Below are positions 17,027 through 24,560 of a stretch of 64,000 nucleotides of DNA, piece after piece. Position 1 is the stretch's first letter; each line of letters opens with the position of its first letter. The stretch is from an uncultured Eubacteriales bacterium. GTDB taxonomy: Bacteria > Bacillota > Clostridia > Christensenellales > Borkfalkiaceae. The notes under the pieces are model-generated. The model did no database searches. It was not told the DNA's origin and saw nothing but the letters and a program-made list of their open reading frames with translations. The stretch lies in assembly GCA_905209085.1 (NCBI GenBank), contig CAJLRM010000004.1, positions 279,021 through 343,020 on the forward strand, in the 5' to 3' direction. Position numbers and translations under genes: made by a program.

Positions 17027-17059
17027 GTCCGTTTATTCACTCCTGATTCATTCCGCAGT

Positions 17060-17088
17060 ATTATAACACAAGGGAATGTACTTGTCAA
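17060..17088 (-). promoter_or_regulatory. consensus promoter of glgP
   Basis: On the minus strand TTGACA (17083-17088), 17-bp spacer, TATAAT (17060-17065), followed by AGGAG before the glgP ATG. Confidence 0.85.
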
Positions 17089-17116
17089 GCCGTATGAGCG
17101 TCGGGGCGATTCCGCA

Positions 17117-18682
17117 TTACTTTTTCAAAACGAGAGTATCGTCGTAGAGCTTTTTGTATTGTTCCGCAGAATGCTGCCAGGAAAAGTCCGTCGTTGCCGC
17201 CCTCTTCATTAAAGATTGCCAATCGTCGGGATTTCTATACACTTTTATGGCTTCGCGGATGACATATAACATATCATACGGATTGTAAGCGGCAAATGTG
17301 AATCCGTTTCCGCCCGAGCCGTACGGCTTGATGCTGTCGAACAACCCGCCCGTTTCTCTCACGAGAGGCACCGTCGCGTATCTCGAAGCGATCATCTGGG
17401 ACAATCCGCAGGGTTCGCTCTTGGAAGGCATCAGGAAAATATCCGCGCCCGAATAGATCTTTCTCGAAAGATCGCCGTTAAAGGCGATGACGGAAACGGC
17501 TTTTCCCGTGTATCTGCGTCCTAAATCCTTGAAATAGTTTTCATAAATCGCATCCCCCGTCCCCAAAAGAACGAATTGAACGTCGTCCTGCAATACGTCT
17601 TCTATCACCGCTTTGACGAGATCGAGCCCCTTATGGGAAACGAGTCTGGAAATCATGGCGATGACGGGCACTTGCTTTACGGGAAGACCGAGCATTTTTT
17701 GAAGTTCCGCTTTACAAATCGCTTTATTGGTAAAATTATCCGCGTCGTAATTGGCGAACAGAGAAGGGTCTGTGGCAGGATTATAGGAATCTACGTCGAT
17801 GCCGTTGAGGATGCCCGAAAGCTTGAACGCGTTTTTTCGGATAATGTCTTCCAGACCGTGCGCATACTGCGCCGATTTGATTTCCTGCGCGTATGTCGGG
17901 CTGACTGTCGAAAACTTCTCCGCGCACTCGATCGCCCCTTTCATCAGATTCAAACAGCCCTGATATTCCAAAAGGTAACGATAGTTGTTGGAAATTCCGA
18001 ACAGATCTTCCAGAATGTCGAGAGAATACTTCCCCTGATATTCGATGTTGTGGATCGTGAACAAGGCGCGGATAAACTGATACTCGGGACGATAGCAATA
18101 AATCGTTTTGAGATAGAGTATCGCCGCTGCCGCCTGCCAATCGTGACAATGCAGAACATCGGGATAGAACTTTATAAACGGCAGTATTTCCATGACGCTC
18201 CGCGAGAAAAACGCAAAGCGTTCGCCGTCGTCGTAATATCCGTAACAGCCCGGACGCTTGAAGTAATATTCGTTGTCGAGAAAATAGAAAATGACGCCGT
18301 TTTCTTCATAAGAAAAGATCCCGCAGTACTGATTCCGCCAGGATAACGGTACGAAAATATTTCCGAGGAAAGACATTTTGCGGCGATATTCCGTCTTGAT
18401 GTCCGAATAGAGAGGCAGCACCACTCTTACGTCGTAAATCGGATCCTTTGCGAGCGCTTTGGAGAGCGAGCCTATTACCTCCGCAAGACCGCCCGTTGCG
18501 ATAAAAGGCGTGGCTTCGGACGCGACGAAAAGGATCTTTTTCTTCGGTCGCACGCAAAGTTCCTCTTTCTTGTCCTTTATCGGAAATTCCGCTTCCTTTT
18601 CTTTCGCCAGAATTTCTATCGGGGATTTCTTCGTCCTTTTTTTCGCTGCGGGTTTAACGGTTGTGGTTTTCGTTTCGGCCAT
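17117..18682 (-). CDS. glgA: glycogen synthase (GT5)
   Basis: A 521-residue ADP-glucose-dependent glycogen synthase. The GT5 signature is VASEATPFIATGGLAEVIGSL, with MPSKSEPCGLSQMIA and RETGGLFDSI in the C-terminal Rossmann domain. The N-terminal 45 residues are an unusual lysine/alanine-rich extension (TVKPAAKKRTKKS) before the expected start of the fold; the ribosome-binding sequence AAGGGAGG lies just before the ATG, so the extension is probably real. Paired palindromes 30-60 bp upstream suggest separate control from glgD. Confidence 0.94.
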   Translation of the reverse strand: MAETKTTTVKPAAKKRTKKSPIEILAKEKEAEFPIKDKKEELCVRPKKKILFVASEATPFIATGGLAEVIGSLSKALAKDPIYDVRVVLPLYSDIKTEYRRKMSFLGNIFVPLSWRNQYCGIFSYEENGVIFYFLDNEYYFKRPGCYGYYDDGERFAFFSRSVMEILPFIKFYPDVLHCHDWQAAAAILYLKTIYCYRPEYQFIRALFTIHNIEYQGKYSLDILEDLFGISNNYRYLLEYQGCLNLMKGAIECAEKFSTVSPTYAQEIKSAQYAHGLEDIIRKNAFKLSGILNGIDVDSYNPATDPSLFANYDADNFTNKAICKAELQKMLGLPVKQVPVIAMISRLVSHKGLDLVKAVIEDVLQDDVQFVLLGTGDAIYENYFKDLGRRYTGKAVSVIAFNGDLSRKIYSGADIFLMPSKSEPCGLSQMIASRYATVPLVRETGGLFDSIKPYGSGGNGFTFAAYNPYDMLYVIREAIKVYRNPDDWQSLMKRAATTDFSWQHSAEQYKKLYDDTLVLKK

Positions 18683-18712
18683 TTGTATTCCTCCCTTTTA
18701 AAACTTTTATCA

Positions 18713-18745
18713 TTATGTCAGACATATATATTATGTCTGACATAA
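18713..18745. promoter_or_regulatory. tandem palindromic sites upstream of glgA
   Basis: Two 13-bp palindromes, TATGTCAGACATA and TATGTCTGACATA, lie 19 bp apart centre to centre and together form a larger inverted repeat with 14-bp arms (18713-18726 and 18732-18745). This is the layout of a two-dimer operator. No T-run follows. The regulator is unknown. Confidence 0.65.
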
Positions 18746-18771
18746 AATGTTGTGTTTAGATTTTTTAAAGC

Positions 18772-19887
18772 TTACAGCATCGTTCCCTTTTGGATAAAAT
18801 AGGGAAGCAGCTCGCAGCCGCTGAGTTTGCGGCGGTCGGCAATAACGACGTTTTTATCGGTGATTACGCAGTCGAGAGAAGCGTTGCTGCCTATGATGGT
18901 ATCCTGCATGATGATGGAATTTCTGACGCAGGCGCCTTTTGCGACTTTGACACCGCGGAACAAAATGGAATTTTCCACCCGCCCTTCTATTTCGCAGCCG
19001 TCGGAGATCAAAGAATTTTTAACGACGGTTTCTTCCCCGTATTTCGAGGGCGCGCTGTCGCGCACCTTCGTATAGATATCGCGCGCTCCGAACAGCTCGT
19101 CGCGGACGGTCTTTTCGAGGAGCTCCATATTGTGTTTATAATATGCCGCCATCGAATTGATGCCCGCGTAGTAGCCGCGGAAATCATAACGATAAATTTT
19201 CAGACTGTCCAGCTGTTTGGCGACGATATCGCTTTCGAAACAGGTATATCCGTGCGTGACGGCGTCTTCGACGAGGTTTAAAAGGAACTGGCGATTGAAC
19301 ACCATTACGTTTACGTAGACGTCCGCCTTCGTTTTGCTGCGTATGCGGGGACTGATTTTGACTTCGTTCACCCGTCCCTCTTTGTCCGCCCCGATAATCA
19401 TGTAATTGGCCGTTTTCACGACGTCCTCGTAATGAGTGACCATCGTGATGTCGGCGTTCTTGCTTTGGTGATAAGCGAGAATATCCGATATGTTCATCCG
19501 TGCGACGCCGTCGCAATCGGAAAAGACCACGTAATTTTCCTGACGCCTGTTCAAAAAGCTCGTCAATCCTTTCAAAGCTTCCAGGCGGGTCGTGTAGAGC
19601 TTTTCGCTCTCGTCGGAAAAGGGAGGCAGCAAAATAATCCCTCCGTCTTTACGGGCGAGATCCCAATCCTTGCCGCTGCCGAGGTGGTCGATCAGGGAGC
19701 GATAGTTGTTATTTGCCATAAGCCCTACCGTCATGATGCCCGCATTGACCATATTGGAGAGCGGGAAATCGATGAGGCGGTACCTTCCGCCGAACGGAAT
19801 GGAAGCCATCGTCCTTCTGCGGACGAGTTCGGGCACGTTTTCTTCGTGCAAATTTGAAAAGATGACGCCGACTGCCGATGCTGACAT
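18772..19887 (-). CDS. glgD: GlgD subunit of ADP-glucose pyrophosphorylase
   Basis: A 371-residue GlgC paralogue with the nucleotidyltransferase-like fold (PFGGRYRLIDFPLSNMVNAGI) and C-terminal left-handed beta-helix repeats. The N-terminus lacks the GGxGxRL substrate loop of GlgC, as expected for the regulatory GlgD partner found in Firmicutes. It starts 16 nt after glgC, consistent with a GlgC-GlgD complex making ADP-glucose. Confidence 0.92.
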   Translation of the reverse strand: MSASAVGVIFSNLHEENVPELVRRRTMASIPFGGRYRLIDFPLSNMVNAGIMTVGLMANNNYRSLIDHLGSGKDWDLARKDGGIILLPPFSDESEKLYTTRLEALKGLTSFLNRRQENYVVFSDCDGVARMNISDILAYHQSKNADITMVTHYEDVVKTANYMIIGADKEGRVNEVKISPRIRSKTKADVYVNVMVFNRQFLLNLVEDAVTHGYTCFESDIVAKQLDSLKIYRYDFRGYYAGINSMAAYYKHNMELLEKTVRDELFGARDIYTKVRDSAPSKYGEETVVKNSLISDGCEIEGRVENSILFRGVKVAKGACVRNSIIMQDTIIGSNASLDCVITDKNVVIADRRKLSGCELLPYFIQKGTML

Positions 19888-19903
19888 AGTATATGTTCCT
19901 CCC

Positions 19904-21097
19904 TTATGCCAAGATGTCTTTTTCGTTTTTTTGTCCGTTCAGGACCTTCACGCCGTCGCCCACGGCAATTTCCCGCCCGAGCACGACGATTTCCGCCTTC
20001 GGATTCTTTTCGACGCCGATCACCGCGTTTTTTCCGACAATCACGTTTTCGTCGATGATGGAATAGGAAACGGAGGCGCCCGCCTTGATGACGCTGTTGG
20101 CAAGCACTACGGCGTCTTTGACGACCGCGCCCGCCTCGACGACGACGTTGCTGCCGAGTACGGAATTTTCCACAGTTCCCTCTATTTCGCAGCCGAGCGC
20201 AACCATCGAATTTTTTACCACCGCGTTCTCGCCGATATATTCGGGCGGGGCGAGCGGGTTGCGGGAATGTATTTTCCAGGATTTATCGTTGACGTCGAAC
20301 GCCGGCGGCTCGCCGAGCAGATCCATATTCGCCTGCCAGAGTGAGGAAACCGTGCCCACGTCCTTCCAATATCCCTCGAAAAGGTAAGAATACATTTTTT
20401 CGCCCGCGTTCAGCATCGCAGGCAGCACGTCCTTTCCGAAATCCTTGGAGGAATTGGGATCGGCGTCGTCCTCTTCGAGATATTTAAAAAGCTTACTTGC
20501 CGTAAAAATGTAAATTCCCATCGAGGCGAGCGTGCTTTTTGGCGCTTTGGGTTTTTCCTCGAATTGATAAATGGAGCCGTCGGGATTGGTATTGAGAATT
20601 CCGAAGCGGGACGCCTCGTTTAAGGGAACGTCGATGGCAGCTATCGTGCAGTCCGCCCCCTTTTCGATATGTGCCCGCAGCATGGCGGCATAATCCATCT
20701 TATAGATATGATCCCCCGAGAGGACGAGCACATAATCGGGATTATACATTTTCATAAAATGCATATTCTGATAGATCGCGTTTGCCGTACCCTGATACCA
20801 AGTGGAACGGGACTTTGCCTGATAAGGCGAAAGAATGTGAACGCCGCCGAAAGCTCTGTCGAGGTCCCAAGGCTGTCCGTTGCCGATGTATTCGTTGAGA
20901 ATCAGCGGCTGATATTGGGTGAGTACGCCTACTGTATCGATTCCCGAATTGATACAATTGGAAAGCGGGAAATCGATGATACGATACTTCGCGCCGAAAG
21001 CAACAGCCGGTTTGGCGATGTTATTGGTGAGCGCGAAAAGCCGACTGCCTTGTCCGCCCGCGAGAAGCATGGCGACGCATTCTTTTTTTCTCTGCAT
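19904..21097 (-). CDS. glgC: glucose-1-phosphate adenylyltransferase, catalytic subunit
   Basis: A 397-residue enzyme making ADP-glucose from ATP and glucose-1-phosphate, the committed step of glycogen synthesis. MLLAGGQGSRLFALTNN is the nucleotide-binding loop, followed by KPAVAFGAKYRIIDF and LSGDHIYKMDY. The C-terminal 120 residues are hexapeptide beta-helix repeats. It is the second gene of the glg operon, 21 nt after glgB. Confidence 0.95.
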   Translation of the reverse strand: MQRKKECVAMLLAGGQGSRLFALTNNIAKPAVAFGAKYRIIDFPLSNCINSGIDTVGVLTQYQPLILNEYIGNGQPWDLDRAFGGVHILSPYQAKSRSTWYQGTANAIYQNMHFMKMYNPDYVLVLSGDHIYKMDYAAMLRAHIEKGADCTIAAIDVPLNEASRFGILNTNPDGSIYQFEEKPKAPKSTLASMGIYIFTASKLFKYLEEDDADPNSSKDFGKDVLPAMLNAGEKMYSYLFEGYWKDVGTVSSLWQANMDLLGEPPAFDVNDKSWKIHSRNPLAPPEYIGENAVVKNSMVALGCEIEGTVENSVLGSNVVVEAGAVVKDAVVLANSVIKAGASVSYSIIDENVIVGKNAVIGVEKNPKAEIVVLGREIAVGDGVKVLNGQKNEKDILA

Positions 21098-21118
21098 GAT
21101 AAAACCCCCGGATATACT

Positions 21119-23011
21119 TTAATCTATTTTTGTCAAATACACGCAGGTCAGTTTGGGAACATCGATACGAATGGAATATTCCTTGCCGTGACTCGGCGTT
21201 TTCGTCGTTGTAAAAATACGTTTTTTCAATGTACCGCTGCCCCCGTATTTTACGGAATCGGTGTTGAAAATCAATCTATATTTGCCCTTTTCGATGCCGA
21301 GCGTGTAATTGGTCAATTCCACCCCGGAGAAATTGAGAAGAACCACGATCTGATTTCCCGCTTTGTCCTTGCGGATATAAGAGATGAAGTTTCTGTCGGC
21401 GTCGTTGGGTGCGAGCCACTCAAACCCGTCCCAGGAATCCTCGATCTCATAGAAAGCGGGCGTATCGAGATAAAAACGATTCAAATCGCGTATCGCTTCG
21501 GAGAGCTTTTCGTGAAGCGGATACTTTTTCAGGAAAAATTCCACGCCTTCGCTGTAATCCCATTCTTTGAACTGACCGAACTCCGTGCCCATAAAGTTGA
21601 GCTTTTTTCCGGGATGGGACATCATATATCCCATAAAACACCTGACACCCGCGAACTTGTCCTCGTAACTACCCGGCATTTTGCTGATGAGAGAGGCTTT
21701 TCCGTGTACGACTTCGTCGTGTGAAATGGGCAGAATATAATTTTCCGAGAACGCGTACATCATGGAAAAGGTAAGTTTGTTGTGATTGTACTGCCGATAG
21801 ATGGGATCGGTGGAAAGGTAGGATAAAACATCGTTCATCCAGCCCATATTCCACTTGAAATTGAAGCCGAGTCCGCCCACGTCCGTGGGGCGGGTGATGA
21901 GGGGCCATGCCGTCGATTCTTCCGCAATCATCAAGGCGTGCGGGAAGTACCCGAATACGGCTTCGTTAAGACGGCGCAAAAACGCCACCGCTTCGAGATT
22001 TTTATTGTCGCCGTAGATATTCGGTATCCATTCGCCCGGTTTTTTGTCGTAATCGAGGTAGAGCATAGACGCCACGGCGTCTACACGCAGTCCGTCGACG
22101 TGATATTTCTCAAAGAAAAATATCGCGTCCGAGATCAGGAAAGACATCACCTCCTCCCGACCATAATCGAATTTTCTCGTGCCCCAGCCGCGATTTTCCA
22201 TCCTGTCCCACTGCGACGGCTCATACAGAGGCTCGCCGTCAAACTCGTATAAACCGAATTCGTCCTTGGGAAAATGCGCGGGAACCCAATCGAGAATAAT
22301 CCCGATCCCGGCGGCGTGAAATGCGTCGACGAGATGCATAAAATCGTGCGGCGTTCCAAGGCGCGACGTAATGGCGTAATATCCCGTCACCTGATACCCC
22401 CACGAACCGTCGAAAGGATATTCCGTGACAGGCATAAATTCCACATGGGTATACCCCATCGATTTCACGTATTCCACGAGATCTTTCGCTAATTCCCGAT
22501 AGGTATAGGGATGCCCGTCCTCGTGAAGTTTCCAGGACGCAAGGTTCACCTCATAGATATTGAGGGGAGAAGCATAGATATTCTTATGCCCCAGCCTGTC
22601 CAAATATTCCTTATCCGTCCATTTGAAACCGGACAAATCGTATAATTTGGACGCGTTCGGCGAACCCGGCCCGGGCGTTTCGGCATGAAAAGCATACGGA
22701 TCCGCTTTATATAAAAAGCGTCCGTCCTGTGTTTCGATGCAATATTTATAAACATCGTACTGTTTTAAATCGGGAATAAAAAGCTCAAACGTTTCCTGAT
22801 CAATCAGCTTTTGCATCACGTGAGTATCTTTATCCCATTTATTGAAGTCACCGACGACGGAAACGCGTTTCGCGTGCGGCGCCCAGACTCGGAAAATATA
22901 ACCGTGTTTCCGATTGTGGACGGCGGGATGCGCCCCCATCGTTTCGTAAACTTTAAAATTAGTTCCGTGATGAAAAAGATGCAAAGGAAAACTTGTCTGG
23001 GATTCGCTCAT
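21119..23011 (-). CDS. glgB: 1,4-alpha-glucan branching enzyme
   Basis: A 630-residue GH13 branching enzyme that creates alpha-1,6 branches in glycogen. The N-terminal CBM48-type domain carries RVWAPHAKRVSVVGDFNKWD. In the barrel, ILDWVPAHFPKD, the nucleophile Asp in GLRVDAVASMLY, MIAEEST and LPISHDEVVHGK are the four GH13 regions. A start at 23011 is supported by AGGAG. It is the first gene of the glg operon, behind a consensus promoter with a leader of about 170 nt. Confidence 0.95.
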   Translation of the reverse strand: MSESQTSFPLHLFHHGTNFKVYETMGAHPAVHNRKHGYIFRVWAPHAKRVSVVGDFNKWDKDTHVMQKLIDQETFELFIPDLKQYDVYKYCIETQDGRFLYKADPYAFHAETPGPGSPNASKLYDLSGFKWTDKEYLDRLGHKNIYASPLNIYEVNLASWKLHEDGHPYTYRELAKDLVEYVKSMGYTHVEFMPVTEYPFDGSWGYQVTGYYAITSRLGTPHDFMHLVDAFHAAGIGIILDWVPAHFPKDEFGLYEFDGEPLYEPSQWDRMENRGWGTRKFDYGREEVMSFLISDAIFFFEKYHVDGLRVDAVASMLYLDYDKKPGEWIPNIYGDNKNLEAVAFLRRLNEAVFGYFPHALMIAEESTAWPLITRPTDVGGLGFNFKWNMGWMNDVLSYLSTDPIYRQYNHNKLTFSMMYAFSENYILPISHDEVVHGKASLISKMPGSYEDKFAGVRCFMGYMMSHPGKKLNFMGTEFGQFKEWDYSEGVEFFLKKYPLHEKLSEAIRDLNRFYLDTPAFYEIEDSWDGFEWLAPNDADRNFISYIRKDKAGNQIVVLLNFSGVELTNYTLGIEKGKYRLIFNTDSVKYGGSGTLKKRIFTTTKTPSHGKEYSIRIDVPKLTCVYLTKID

Positions 23012-23190
23012 TTCAATATCTCCTGGATTTTTGAAGGGCTAAGACCGAAAAAAGGAAAAAGCTTGTTTCATTTTTCGAAAATTGTGAATGAATATCATAA
23101 TGACAAAAATTTGAAAAAAGAAGCAGCGATTCGGTACGCATTTAATTTCCAAAGCAGAGCGGAAAACGGCGTACTCTTTTCATAGGCTTT

Positions 23191-23219
23191 ATTATACTAC
23201 ACTTTTTTCATTATTTCAA
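23191..23219 (-). promoter_or_regulatory. promoter of the glgBCDA operon
   Basis: On the minus strand TTGAAA (23214-23219), 17-bp spacer, perfect TATAAT (23191-23196), about 170 nt before the glgB ATG. Confidence 0.8.
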
Positions 23220-23762
23220 GACCAAAATGAAAAATTTTTTAATTTTTTTACAATTTTTTTCCACATAATTGTCAAGGAATGGCGTTTTTACATTTTTTAA
23301 AAGGTCTTCTCTTTTTTTAAGAACGAAAAACGCGCAAAAACGTGCGTTATCAATTCCGACGGCAAGCCTTAAAAATTTTCTAAAAATCGCCCGAACTATT
23401 CCTGAAAAACCGAATTGATCGGAAACTTAAATGGAAAAACTAAAAAATTGCGCATTTTTTACTCGAAAGATGACGTCGTATCAATTTTGCTCTCTTCAGC
23501 TCAAAATGTTTTTTTGCCGACGCTTATGAAAAAAATAGAGATACACTTACTCGGAAGTCTACCCTTCTCCGATATTTAGCCACTACCTATCAGTATGTGT
23601 AAAGATAACACGCAAAATGCGAGGAGCAAGCGACTGTCACAAATTACTATGCGTGTCATATATAATACGTGTGAAATAGTAATATAGGTATTTTAGAAGT
23701 AGATATTATGTACAAAGTAGTTTTTAACATATGTCTAACATAGTTATTATGCCATGCATACT
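23220..23762. other. AT-rich gene-poor region between glgB and coaE
   Basis: No ORF with a ribosome-binding site was found. Short structures are present: TCGGA...TCCGA near 23550, ACACGCA (23608-23614) with TGCGTGT (23650-23656), and ATTACTAT (23643-23650) with ATAGTAAT (23676-23683). A plus-strand TATAAT lies at 23661-23666, and TATGTCTAACATA (23731-23743) differs by one base from the sites before glgA. A small RNA from about 23673 to the terminator is possible. Confidence 0.4.
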
Positions 23763-23789
23763 AAAAGGAGGTTTTTAGCCTCCTTTTAT
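23763..23789. terminator. terminator downstream of coaE
   Basis: AAAAGGAGG and CCTCCTTTT form a 9-bp stem with a 7-nt loop and short T-runs either way. It can end the minus-strand polA-coaE transcript or a plus-strand transcript from 23.67 kb. Confidence 0.7.
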
Positions 23790-23826
23790 CAGTGAAGAGA
23801 TATTCTTGCGTATCCCGCTATTATTT

Positions 23827-23848
23827 TGTTTCACAAGTATAGTTTCAC
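23827..23848 (+). repeat. 22-bp dispersed repeat, copy 1
   Basis: TGTTTCACAAGTAT then AGTTTCAC, overlapping the coaE stop codon. The matching copy before coaE (24488-24509) differs at three positions, all transitions. Confidence 0.7.
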
Positions 23849-24453
23849 GCGAGGGACTTAAAAAGAGTGCGCAGGATTCCCTCTGTTTGTTTTTTGAGAA
23901 ATGAAAAATCTCCGTCATTTTTCAATAAAAGAATTTTATCCTCCTCTTTATACTGAGGTGAATAAAAACATTCGTAGTCGTATTGATTTTCAATTCGAGA
24001 TAGGATGTCGGAGCGTTTTGTCTTATCTCTTTCCATTACGGAACGTATCCGCTCTTCTCTTGGTCGGAGGACGACGATCGCGCGGTTAAAATAATTTAAG
24101 GAATTGCTTTCGAAGAGAAGCGGCACTTCGGCAAACACGAATTTGGAGTCTTCTTTTTCCATTTGCTCTCGCAGTTTTTGCATAATCAGAGGATGCGATA
24201 AGGCGTTCAGTTTTTTTAGAGCTTGTTTATCGTCAAATACGAGTTTTGCCAGTTTTTCTTTGACAATTTTTCCGTTTTCGATTGCAGTGGGAAAAAGTAT
24301 TTTTATTTCTTCGATATACTTCGCGTCTTTCATTAATTCCCGATTGATGTTGTCGCAGGAAAAAACGGGAAATCCCATCGTTCGGATTATCTCCGCTACG
24401 CTGGATTTTCCGCTTCCGATTCCGCCGGTAATGGCAATATAGATTTTTTCCAT
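23845..24453 (-). CDS. coaE: dephospho-CoA kinase
   Basis: A 202-residue P-loop kinase that phosphorylates dephospho-CoA in the last step of CoA synthesis. The Walker A motif is GGIGSGKSS near residue 10, followed by the CoaE-typical FSCDNINRELM and the lid region around ERDKTKRSDILSRI. A longer reading frame begins with TTG at 24468, but ATG 24453 directly after GGGGGGA gives the usual MEKIYIAITGG start. It follows polA in the same direction, a common Firmicute arrangement. Confidence 0.92.
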   Translation of the reverse strand: MEKIYIAITGGIGSGKSSVAEIIRTMGFPVFSCDNINRELMKDAKYIEEIKILFPTAIENGKIVKEKLAKLVFDDKQALKKLNALSHPLIMQKLREQMEKEDSKFVFAEVPLLFESNSLNYFNRAIVVLRPREERIRSVMERDKTKRSDILSRIENQYDYECFYSPQYKEEDKILLLKNDGDFSFLKKQTEGILRTLFKSLA

Positions 24454-24487
24454 AGGGAATCCCCCCAAGATAAACAGTTAATAATTA

Positions 24488-24541
24488 TGTTTCACGAGTA
24501 TGGTTTCATAAATAGAATCGGGAAACAATAAACGTGAAACA
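24488..24541. repeat. dispersed repeat, copy 2 and inverted copy 3
   Basis: Copy 2 (24488-24509) is TGTTTCACGAGTAT then GGTTTCAT on the plus strand. Copy 3 (24522-24541) is TGTTTCACGTTTATTGTTTC on the minus strand. All share TGTTTCAC-n3-TAT-n-GTTTC and lie between the polA stop and coaE start. Confidence 0.65.
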
Positions 24542-24560
24542 TTAAGCCTTTTTCGACGAG

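Noticed and set aside
24488..24541. Intact ParB site (parS)
   Set aside because: Only TGTTTCAC half-sites are present; no 16-bp TGTTTCACGTGAAACA palindrome was found.
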